24,378 nucleotides of DNA. Source: a virus. Made by a program: the position numbers and the translations under genes. The notes under the pieces were generated by a model. The model had not been told where the DNA came from and made no database searches. It saw only the letters and a program-made list of their open reading frames with translations. The stretch is taken from IMG/VR virus record IMGVR_UViG_3300006752_000218, positions 1 through 24,378 of that record. One strand, written 5' to 3'. Shown here one piece after another: positions 16,752 to 23,636 of the stretch (its first letter is position 1; each line of letters opens with the position of its first letter).

Positions 16752-17909
16752 CTAAGGAACGATAGTTGCAAATGCGTTAATAAGAATACCATGTCCTGAC
16801 AAGTTTGCAGTAGCAAGCTGTGTACGAGTCATGATGTTTGCGGCCATTGCTGCATACCCTGAGATACGCTCAAACTCACCCATTTCAAAGTAAGCATCAC
16901 GATCAAAGTATAAAGACAACAGTTTGGAGTTAAGGAACATTGCATCAATAGTACCAAAAAAGTTTTCAGTAGCACTACCATCTGTTTGGTAATCATTTTG
17001 TGTATTACCAAAAGTAATAGCAGATCCATTCATGTCTTGTGCAGCAACAGCAAGCTCAGGAGAAGTATTTCCTGAAAGAGCATCTGTAAACTTAGCACCC
17101 AAGTTTGGTTCAACATATACCTTTGCACCATTGAACATAAGTCCAAGTTTACCTGCCATGTCACGTTGCTCTTGAATAGAAGTGTATCGCTCTTGTGCGA
17201 ACAAGCTATTCTTGTAAAGCTCATAACAACGAGGAGACATAAGGATAATGTCAATCTCACCTTCAGGAGCATATACTTGAGAATCAATGTATAGCTTACT
17301 CATGGCACGAAACAAACGAACAGCATGATCGGTTTCATCTGGAAAAGCAGAAGGACAATCAATGTATTGATTCTGAAATGTTTCAGTGTATGTAGATTTA
17401 CTAAGGTTTCCTACAAGTCCACTTTGACTTCCGAATGGTTGACAATCAAGCCATCCTGTTGCAGAGAAAGGAGACAATGTTTCCAGCTCAGAAAGAACAG
17501 TAGATTCATTGTTTACAATCTGCTTACAGAACTCACGTTGCAACATTCCCATTACGGACTTAAGACGGGCTTCTGCAATGTTAATCACAGCACGATCGCC
17601 TTTGTTGGTAAGTTGTTCCTTCTCGGTGATTACTACGGGAGCAACAAAGTCACACCAGTTGTATTCAGTCTGACGAAGAGGATCTTTTACTGCAAGGTTT
17701 ACAGATTCGTATCCACTGGACAGCTGAGTAATCATCGAATGTTCAGTCATAATAGCAGGGCAGTTTACCTTGCTTCCACCATCACTCTCAATAATCGCAC
17801 CATGTGAACGGATTGCATCAAGAAGGGGGATGTTTTTAAATGTATTGTCTACCTCACGATCTTTTAAGATACGCAGGGTTGACGCTAGTATGTCGGGTTG
17901 GATAGCCAT
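16752..17909 (-). CDS. Major capsid protein
   Basis: A 385-residue protein from ATG 17909 with a strong site (TAGGAG, about eight bases upstream) and an unusually long leader for this tightly packed genome. It begins MAIQPDILASTLRILKDREV. Features consistent with a HK97-fold coat include an N-terminal helix, an extended region with VVITEKEQLTNKGDRAVINI at about 112-131, and helices around LFRAMSKLYIDSQVYAPE. These are followed by a strand pair IDIILMSPRCYELYKNSLFA, where the coat domain often has “h-h-S/N-P-x-x-Y/W”. It lies directly after a scaffold-like gene and before a decoration-like gene, which fits. There is no protease gene in the window, so any scaffold removal is probably without cleavage. 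Identity is inferred from order and pattern; confidence in the role is good. Confidence 0.8.
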   Translation of the reverse strand: MAIQPDILASTLRILKDREVDNTFKNIPLLDAIRSHGAIIESDGGSKVNCPAIMTEHSMITQLSSGYESVNLAVKDPLRQTEYNWCDFVAPVVITEKEQLTNKGDRAVINIAEARLKSVMGMLQREFCKQIVNNESTVLSELETLSPFSATGWLDCQPFGSQSGLVGNLSKSTYTETFQNQYIDCPSAFPDETDHAVRLFRAMSKLYIDSQVYAPEGEIDIILMSPRCYELYKNSLFAQERYTSIQEQRDMAGKLGLMFNGAKVYVEPNLGAKFTDALSGNTSPELAVAAQDMNGSAITFGNTQNDYQTDGSATENFFGTIDAMFLNSKLLSLYFDRDAYFEMGEFERISGYAAMAANIMTRTQLATANLSGHGILINAFATIVP

Positions 17910-17960
17910 TTTAGGCTCCTACGTTAAAGGTTTTGTTCATCGCACTCGTATCCTATCGTG

Positions 17961-18005
17961 AGGGGAGTCTGCATCTACGTGTCCTAAAAACAGGGGAATC
18001 TGCAT
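17961..18005 (-). repeat. Two near-identical direct repeats in the capsid-gene leader
   Basis: AGGGGAGTCTGCAT (17961-17974) and AGGGGAATCTGCAT (17992-18005), 13 of 14 bases identical, lie 31 bases apart. Read on the minus strand the whole 31-base unit is repeated once with 21 of 31 identities, including the later AGGA-ACG positions. They occupy the only substantial gap inside the structural module, upstream of the most highly expressed gene. They may be a promoter-associated or protein-binding element, or an RNA leader structure. I found no second locus in the window with the same motif. Confidence 0.55.
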
Positions 18006-18031
18006 TGCGACATGATTATTGTATAACATAT

Positions 18032-18889
18032 TTATTTCTGTTGCTTTAATAAATGTTGGTACAAGTCATTGGCTTTCATCTTTGTAGCACCTTTGGGAAT
18101 CGTCTTCCCCTTGTTTTGGCCTACTCCAATCTTAAGTCCACTTACCTTTGCAGCGTTCTTAAATGCCAACTCTTGTACTTGTCGACGCTCAGATGCTGTA
18201 TGACTTCTTCTACCTTTTACAATCCAGTATGCATCTTGTAGTGACAAAGATTCATTGTCCAACAATGCTTGTCGAACATCTGTTTTTAATCCTTCGTCAG
18301 AACTCAGGTCAGGATGCTGACTCATAAATGTATCTATTTTGGCTTTTGCGGATGCTTTCATCTGTTGTTCGGCCATTGGCTGTAATACAGATTCCAATCT
18401 TTCAGCAACAATCTTATTTACATATCGCTGAAAAGACTCTGTATCGTATGGGTCAAACTCTCCGGCATCTTGTTTTGCTGCTTCTTGAATCGCTTTGTAT
18501 GCAGCATTATCTTCTAAACTCATTTTCATAGCTTGAAGATGTTGTGCTTGTTCAGCCATTTCCTTTCGTTCTGCTGCCAGCTCTTGTGTCTTGCGAGTAT
18601 AATCTGCACGTAGCTGTTGCATTGCTCGCTGACTTTTATCATCGGCTTGTTCAAACAGTTTATCCCAAGATTCTCCTTCACGAAGTCCTTCACGCTCAGG
18701 AGGCTCTTCTCCATTTTGCTCTGCTTCATGACGAGCCAATAACGCTTCTACACGTTTGTCATAATCATCTTTGTAGTTATCAATAGATGGTCTTTCATTT
18801 ACTGAGACTTGATTCTCGGAGACTTCGGGAGTGTCCTCCGATGGAGTTACAGTTTCAAGATTAGGGGTTCCTGTATTTTCGTCTGACAT
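18032..18889 (-). CDS. Scaffolding protein
   Basis: I place the start at ATG 18889 (MSDENTGTPN, 285 residues), one base after the preceding stop with AAGGA seven bases upstream. The frame is open to 18937, but that extension lacks a good SD. The N-terminus is acidic and disordered (TVTPSEDTPEVSENQVSVNE). The middle is a long charged helix with coiled-coil pattern (QLRADYTRKTQELAAERKEM). The C-terminus is basic (SGLKIGVGQNKGKTIPKGAT) and ends in a helix (ANDLYQHLLKQQK). An acidic start, helical core and basic helical end next to the coat gene is the usual scaffold design: the basic end binds the coat and the protein leaves before or during packaging. It occupies the place of T7 gp9. Confidence 0.78.
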   Translation of the reverse strand: MSDENTGTPNLETVTPSEDTPEVSENQVSVNERPSIDNYKDDYDKRVEALLARHEAEQNGEEPPEREGLREGESWDKLFEQADDKSQRAMQQLRADYTRKTQELAAERKEMAEQAQHLQAMKMSLEDNAAYKAIQEAAKQDAGEFDPYDTESFQRYVNKIVAERLESVLQPMAEQQMKASAKAKIDTFMSQHPDLSSDEGLKTDVRQALLDNESLSLQDAYWIVKGRRSHTASERRQVQELAFKNAAKVSGLKIGVGQNKGKTIPKGATKMKANDLYQHLLKQQK

Positions 18890-18890
18890 A

Positions 18891-19373
18891 TTATATCCTT
18901 GATGCAAATAGTTCTTCGTCCGATACTTCCATATCACCCTCAGACATTGGGGCGGGTTCTACTGTTTCTTCTGTTATCACTTCTTCTTCACCTGGTGCAA
19001 GAAAGTCTTTAAACTTTGCATCATTTACTACACGTTTCATAAGTGCAGAAAGTTTTGCCAAGTCATTATCTGAAGCAATCGCTGTCATTTCCATATCTAT
19101 TGGTACACCAGCTTGTTCAGCTATTGTCATGATTGCCATAATCATCTGCATGAGTTCTTGTGGCAACATTGTCATATCTTCTGTGTACTGTGGCATTGGT
19201 TCTTGTTGACCCAACATAGGCATGATTTCATTGACTACATCTACAACAGCGTTTAATCCTCGTGAGGAAAACTTTCCTTGGGGAGTCATTATCTGCATCC
19301 CTTCTTGTTCGGCTGCGTCCATTCCTGCTCCAATGGCATCGGCTTGCATCATCATTTCCTGTGGTACTGACAT
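18891..19373 (-). CDS. Hypothetical Met-rich acidic protein between portal and scaffold
   Basis: A 160-residue protein, not recognised. Its ATG at 19373 has AGGAG six bases upstream, the SD sharing the portal gene's TAG stop. The composition is striking: about 21 Met in 160 residues, concentrated at the N-terminus (MSVPQEMMMQ) and in the middle (PQELMQMIMAIMTIAEQAGV). The helical middle is followed by an acidic tail (GEEEVITEETVEPAPMSEGD). It overlaps nothing and precedes the scaffold by one base. Position suggests a head-assembly cofactor or a portal-associated protein, or a helper of the scaffold. No motif supports a more precise role. The apolar stretch is Met-rich and amphipathic rather than a clear membrane helix. 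Confidence 0.7.
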   Translation of the reverse strand: MSVPQEMMMQADAIGAGMDAAEQEGMQIMTPQGKFSSRGLNAVVDVVNEIMPMLGQQEPMPQYTEDMTMLPQELMQMIMAIMTIAEQAGVPIDMEMTAIASDNDLAKLSALMKRVVNDAKFKDFLAPGEEEVITEETVEPAPMSEGDMEVSDEELFASRI

Positions 19374-19382
19374 GTTATACTC

Positions 19383-21068
19383 CTATAAAACTTGTGCAAC
19401 AGCTTGCGGGGAACCTTGTTGGCCTTGTTCAAGTGCTGCTGTGGGGGAAGGTTGTTGTTGTGTCTGAGCTAAATCTTGTATTCCTTCTACTTGTGTTTCC
19501 AAAAAATCTTCCGGAAGGTCAAGTTTGCGTACAAGTTCTTGTAATACTTTTTGTTGTGGAACACCAAGTTCCATCAACATACCAATAGAGTTCATAAAGT
19601 CTTGTTTTTTTACAGCATCAGATACAGGTGTCGCTCCTGCATCCAAAGCATAGAAGTTAAAGTCTCCATCTAAATCTTCTTGTCGGACTACCTGAGTCTT
19701 GCCATTGATAACAATAACATCTGGATCATCTTCTAGAAAAATCTTCATCATGCTGACATATACAGAGGCGCAATGTTCAATCATTGCATCACGTTCTCTT
19801 GCCAATCTTCCGATTTCCGATGAACTATACGATGCCAATGCAGTAATCTCTGTGGCGGTAGCTCTTGTTGCTTCACCTCTTGTAAAGGGAGCCATGACAG
19901 AGCCACGCTGAAAATCATCATTTACTTGTCGAACATATGTCTCCAGCTCAGCAGGAACAGAAGCATGTGGGACCGCTTGGATTGAACCTGCAAGATTCTG
20001 ACTAGGAGATAGCTCTGCTTCTATATATTCACCATCTGCACCCAAGGCAAGTTTTGCCATATCTTCATCGGTAAATACACCTTTCTTTACAACCCATTGT
20101 CTTGCTGCTCTACGTACCATTGTAGACTGGTATGTACGAATAATGTTTGTCTCTTCTACCTGGCTATATACTCTGCGAAGTGCAGAATACCCACGAAGAG
20201 GAAGATCAGGTTGACGAGAAAAGTACAAAGGAACAAGAGGTGCAATAGGATTATTGGCTGCATCTGTAAATGGTATCTGATCGTACTTCTGTTTTTCGGA
20301 TTCTTCACCATCACCTATCTCGATCTCTACTCCATCAAACAACCACTTCTCACCATTAAGATAATCAGGACTCCAAACATACATCTTGTTGTTTTCCAAG
20401 TCATAAAACTCTACAACCTGGATGTATTCAAAAGGACTTTCAGGTTCTTGACCACTTTCATTCAATGCAGATAGATTGACACCCATATATCTTGCATTGT
20501 TTTCGCTATTATCGTAGTCCAAAAATCTTATCAACTGGTGAGTAGCATATCTTTTGTTGCCATACTTGGCTTTTGCTTCCTGTAAAGTGATGTGGTATCT
20601 GTGGCCTACATACTTTTGCTGACTCCAAGATCCAGCATCGGTATCTACAACAACATCCCATGCCGCAACTGCTGACACACCCACACGCTTAAATGGATCA
20701 GGATGCTGTGTTGCATACAGTTTCAGAAATGCACATGGGTATATCAGGGCTAGTCGTGACACATCCTCTATCTGTGTGCGGATCTTATCAAGGAACGCAT
20801 TGGATAGGGCTTGGACTTTGTTTGAATCCCCTCTTCCTCGTACATCACCCTTGACAACCACAGAAGGATTGCGTGAATACAACGAGGCAATGTAACCTTC
20901 TACGTATTCATATGCACGTGTTGTTTCAATCAAAACCTGGTCGGGTGAATAATCTTTATCCCAAAACCTAGTCATGTACGCAGCTCGTAACTTACGAAGT
21001 TCTGACTTCTGTTCATCCCAATATGCTTCATGTCTACGAAATAAAGCCTCGGCTATCTTTGCTTTCAT
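19383..21068 (-). CDS. Portal protein (head-tail connector)
   Basis: A 561-residue protein. The ATG at 21068 overlaps the terminase stop (ATGA) and has TAGGAG eight bases upstream. The N-terminal helices (MKAKIAEALFRRHEAYWDEQ) resemble the start of podovirus portals (T7 gp8 has 536 residues). The wing contains an aromatic β-region (SPFEYIQVVEFYDLENNKMY, about 211-230). RGYSALRRVYSQVEETNIIR (about 292-311) is the region preceding the clip. GEATRATATEI (about 398-408) followed by long helices is typical of the portal stem-crown region. A Q-rich tail ends it. Twelve copies would form the DNA gate at the capsid vertex, bound by the terminase outside and the adaptor below. Family assignment is based on this pattern and on its position between terminase and scaffold. 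Confidence 0.88.
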   Translation of the reverse strand: MKAKIAEALFRRHEAYWDEQKSELRKLRAAYMTRFWDKDYSPDQVLIETTRAYEYVEGYIASLYSRNPSVVVKGDVRGRGDSNKVQALSNAFLDKIRTQIEDVSRLALIYPCAFLKLYATQHPDPFKRVGVSAVAAWDVVVDTDAGSWSQQKYVGHRYHITLQEAKAKYGNKRYATHQLIRFLDYDNSENNARYMGVNLSALNESGQEPESPFEYIQVVEFYDLENNKMYVWSPDYLNGEKWLFDGVEIEIGDGEESEKQKYDQIPFTDAANNPIAPLVPLYFSRQPDLPLRGYSALRRVYSQVEETNIIRTYQSTMVRRAARQWVVKKGVFTDEDMAKLALGADGEYIEAELSPSQNLAGSIQAVPHASVPAELETYVRQVNDDFQRGSVMAPFTRGEATRATATEITALASYSSSEIGRLARERDAMIEHCASVYVSMMKIFLEDDPDVIVINGKTQVVRQEDLDGDFNFYALDAGATPVSDAVKKQDFMNSIGMLMELGVPQQKVLQELVRKLDLPEDFLETQVEGIQDLAQTQQQPSPTAALEQGQQGSPQAVAQVL

Positions 21069-22612
21069 TGTGCGCTCCTATATGGCAACCGCATCAAGCG
21101 TATCCGCTTTGCTCTTTTATTGCTAATCAATCTATCCATCAAACCTTGTTTCGCATTGCGAACCATATAACTTGGTATATCTCTAGCACACCTGTAAGCC
21201 AATGCCATTGCATCAGCCATATCATCATGTAGGCCATTTGGTGCTTCAGGAGCTACTTTGTATATCGTCATACTTCGAAGTTCCATCAAGGTTGTCATGT
21301 CTAGTCTTGTCAGCATATCGGCAGATACCATTTCTCGTAAAATCTCGTAAGCCTCAATCTTGCTTTTTGCAGATGTAACCCAATGCTTACCTTCTGCACT
21401 ATACCAAAGATTTGTATACCCATAGTCAATGAGCTTCTGAATCACTACATGTCCATGGTTATTACTCTCACACAGTATCAAAGCATCATTATACTTCTGT
21501 CCAATGTGCATAATCTTTTCAGAAAACTCTACTGGACTAATCGTATTGCACCTGTATTGGTATACTACTTCTCGGGAGGAAAGAGAAACCACACAGATAC
21601 AAGAATAATCACCGCCCACACCACCAGCAACATCCACTCCAATGGCATATACATCCTCATTGTATACCTCCTTTTCATACATACGTTCATTACCATCAAA
21701 GATGATCGGCTCTACTTTGTCAAGTGCGTCAGGATCAAAATAGGCAGAAGAACCAAAAGAAAAAGCATCATCAATACTGGCAGGATACTCACGCTTAAAC
21801 TTATCAATGCCAATCGTGGCTACCTGTTCTCGTCTCCACTGTATTTGATCGTCATCTAATCCATACAAGTTTATGAGTTTCTGTTCTTCCTCTGTATATA
21901 TCATGTCGGTTGGAGCTGGAGTCCTGTAGTTCTCATGCTGCCACCACCAAAATGTTATCAATGTCCATCCATTATCCGGTGCTTCCTTGCACAATCTATG
22001 AAATACGTCACCCACAGTATTCGGTGTAGACTCAATAACAATCTGGCCTTTACCAACAGTAGCAACAACCTGAGCTAATACTTCTCCTTGGTCGGGATAA
22101 AAAGCAAACTCGCTCAGATGTGCAGCGTTCAGTGTAAAACTTCTTGTTCCTCCACTTGAACGAGCAGTGTACGACGATAGGCCTGCTTGTGTATCATCGA
22201 AAATCATATCGGTTGTGTTGTCAATCGAACAATGACGCTTCAACATTTCAGGCAAACCATTCAAAAAAAGATTGTCCATCTTCCGAAGATGCTTTGCGGA
22301 ACGGTCATGGAAACTCAATACACCATACTTTATCGGGTCATGACTTGTGTATATCTTCCAAAAGGCAAACGCTCTCAATAAAGTACTCACACCAATCTGA
22401 CGTGGCTTTACAACAATAATCTTATTGCTCGTCTGTATCTGCTTCAACAACTGTTCCTGCTCAGGATACAGGTCAAACTGCTTATATGCTCCTGTGTATT
22501 TATCCTGGACTCTCAGCAAACGAAAAAACAATACCGGATCTGACAACAACTTCTGTAGCTCTGCCCTGTGTCTGCGAGGAACCTTGTACGATATATACGG
22601 AGCCTTACTCAT
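21065..22612 (-). CDS. terL: Terminase large subunit
   Basis: A 515-residue ATPase-nuclease that pumps DNA into the capsid and cuts it. The ATG at 22612 overlaps the small-subunit stop (ATGA). ATPase: Walker-A-type KPRQIGVST at 69-77, and LNAAHLSEFAFY at 161-172 as the Walker B/catalytic-Glu region (E168 the likely catalytic residue). ESTPN at 194-198 fits the coupling motif position. Nuclease (RNase H fold): D327 in IGVDVAGGVGGDYS, E382 in CESNNHGH, and D463/D464 in LHDDMADAMA. All three acidic clusters are present in the expected order. The length is normal for the family. It is expressed with the small subunit and portal. The motifs make the identity secure; the packaging mode (headful or site-specific) cannot be read from the sequence. 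Confidence 0.96.
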   Translation of the reverse strand: MSKAPYISYKVPRRHRAELQKLLSDPVLFFRLLRVQDKYTGAYKQFDLYPEQEQLLKQIQTSNKIIVVKPRQIGVSTLLRAFAFWKIYTSHDPIKYGVLSFHDRSAKHLRKMDNLFLNGLPEMLKRHCSIDNTTDMIFDDTQAGLSSYTARSSGGTRSFTLNAAHLSEFAFYPDQGEVLAQVVATVGKGQIVIESTPNTVGDVFHRLCKEAPDNGWTLITFWWWQHENYRTPAPTDMIYTEEEQKLINLYGLDDDQIQWRREQVATIGIDKFKREYPASIDDAFSFGSSAYFDPDALDKVEPIIFDGNERMYEKEVYNEDVYAIGVDVAGGVGGDYSCICVVSLSSREVVYQYRCNTISPVEFSEKIMHIGQKYNDALILCESNNHGHVVIQKLIDYGYTNLWYSAEGKHWVTSAKSKIEAYEILREMVSADMLTRLDMTTLMELRSMTIYKVAPEAPNGLHDDMADAMALAYRCARDIPSYMVRNAKQGLMDRLISNKRAKRIRLMRLPYRSAQ

Positions 22613-22992
22613 TTCTTATCTACCAGCTTCAAGATACTTTTCATTTCACCATCGTTGGCCGAATGAAACTTACCTTTGATTCCCTTCTTGTTGCGAAACG
22701 TATCAATCACATACTTTGCAGCAGAAACCTTTGCACCATCATTAGCACTACCCGCCATAACAAACTGCAATGTCTTGTACGCAGTATCCAATAAGTTCCT
22801 CTCTCGTACCTCTGTATCAAGCAAAGGCTCGTTGTATCCTATCACAAGAGCTTTGAAATCTGCCTTGGACTTCCAGTTTATCAACGTCTGTCTAGATACT
22901 CCAACTTCATTGGCTATCTGCTTCAAACTTAAATAACCCTGAGCGCACAACAATGCTGCCTTCTTATGCTTCTGTGTAATCTTCATCGCCAT
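22609..22992 (-). CDS. terS: Terminase small subunit
   Basis: A 127-residue DNA-recognition subunit. The ATG at 22992 lies one base after the RusA stop and has AGGT nearby. The N-terminus carries a helix-turn-helix at about residues 17-43 (AQGYLSLKQIANEVGVSRQT, then LINWKSK), the usual TerS DNA-binding fold. The remaining helical region (LLDTAYKTLQFVMAGSANDG, AAKYVIDTFRNKKGIKGK) would oligomerise, and the end is basic and charged. It overlaps the large subunit by ATGA. The HTH plus direct linkage to terL make the call strong, although the target packaging site is not identified. The short gap and coupling place it in one unit with RusA. Confidence 0.9.
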   Translation of the reverse strand: MAMKITQKHKKAALLCAQGYLSLKQIANEVGVSRQTLINWKSKADFKALVIGYNEPLLDTEVRERNLLDTAYKTLQFVMAGSANDGAKVSAAKYVIDTFRNKKGIKGKFHSANDGEMKSILKLVDKK

Positions 22993-22993
22993 A

Positions 22994-23446
22994 TCATAAC
23001 CTACTTATTTGGATTTGTATCTGTGGTTCAGTGTAATCTGCACAATACCATTTTTGCCCAAGAACCTCAACAACCTGACTATCATCTTCCCATACACCTG
23101 ACATATTACAAGCATCCATCACCAGCTTAATATAGTTATCTATATCTGGCTTTGTCGTTTTCAAAATCCTATCACCCTTTCCCATACTCACTGGACGCTT
23201 ACACATAAACTTACAATATAAAGCAATCGGCTGAGGCTTTTCGATAACCTCTTCCCTTCTTTCCTTTATATGATTCGCAATCACTTCCATAGCATCCTTT
23301 GTTTTTTTCGGAGTATATGTTCTTCCTTGCTTGGTAAATCTCGGCCTACCCTTAGCTACTGGATTCATTTTGATAAAAAAAGTCTGTACCTTTTTAGATT
23401 GTGTGTTTTCTTCTTCTTCCATGCCTACTCCGTAATGCTTGTACAC
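22994..23446 (-). CDS. rusA: RusA-family Holliday junction resolvase
   Basis: A 150-residue endonuclease that cuts four-way DNA junctions; in phages it helps remove branches before packaging. It has an N-terminal PVAKGRPRFTK-RTYTPKKTKD block (29-51). It also has a core KPDIDNYIKLVMDA (99-112), then VWEDDSQVVEV (118-128). Catalytic-type residues D101, D103, K107 and D122 fall at the same spacing as D70, D72, K76 and D91 of E. coli RusA, so the active site looks intact. The start is GTG at 23446, chosen because AAGGAGGT lies close upstream. An ATG at 23422 with GGAG before it would give a 142-residue form and cannot be excluded. It is the first strongly supported gene in the packaging unit. Confidence 0.92.
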   Translation of the reverse strand: MYKHYGVGMEEEENTQSKKVQTFFIKMNPVAKGRPRFTKQGRTYTPKKTKDAMEVIANHIKERREEVIEKPQPIALYCKFMCKRPVSMGKGDRILKTTKPDIDNYIKLVMDACNMSGVWEDDSQVVEVLGQKWYCADYTEPQIQIQISRL

Positions 23447-23571
23447 AGTACCTCCTTGCGTGTTTTATTTTAAAACTATATCATCAAAAAAGTATCTGCA
23501 AAAATAGTATAACCAAAACCTGTCCACAGTGCCTTTAAACGCTTCAAAGTATAAAAAGTAATCCGGATATT

Positions 23572-23601
23572 TTTATGGCTCCCCAAATATTGACATGTCA
23601 A
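23572..23601 (-). promoter_or_regulatory. Candidate sigma70-type promoter for the packaging unit
   Basis: On the minus strand a perfect TTGACA (23601-23596) is followed after 18 bases by CATAAA (23577-23572; four of six matches to TATAAT). The -35 hexamer is half of a perfect 12-bp palindrome, TTGACATGTCAA (23590-23601). It lies about 125 bases upstream of the RusA start and immediately downstream of the palindrome array, so a regulator at the array or the palindrome could control it. No transcription start can be shown by sequence alone. Confidence 0.4.
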
Positions 23602-23607
23602 CAGATT

Positions 23608-23623
23608 GGGGGGTAGGGGGGGG
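23608..23623 (+). other. G-rich run, possible quadruplex element
   Basis: GGGGGGTAGGGGGGGG on the plus strand (C-rich on the transcribed sense). Six and eight consecutive G separated by TA are exceptional in this AT-rich region. It sits between the candidate promoter and the palindrome array. It could fold as a quadruplex, be a protein site, or reflect a length-unstable homopolymer. Confidence 0.4.
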
Positions 23624-23636
23624 TAGTTGTAGCACT

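Noticed and set aside
17325-17807. 160-codon plus-strand frame
   Set aside because: It is antisense to the major capsid gene, with no start signal and no recognisable protein pattern.
18890-18937. Longer start for the scaffold (codon at 18937)
   Set aside because: The extension overlaps the preceding gene and lacks a good SD, whereas ATG 18889 has AAGGA at good spacing and an acidic scaffold-type N-terminus.
21383-21859. 158-codon plus-strand frame
   Set aside because: It is antisense to the terminase nuclease domain, whose motifs fix the true coding strand.
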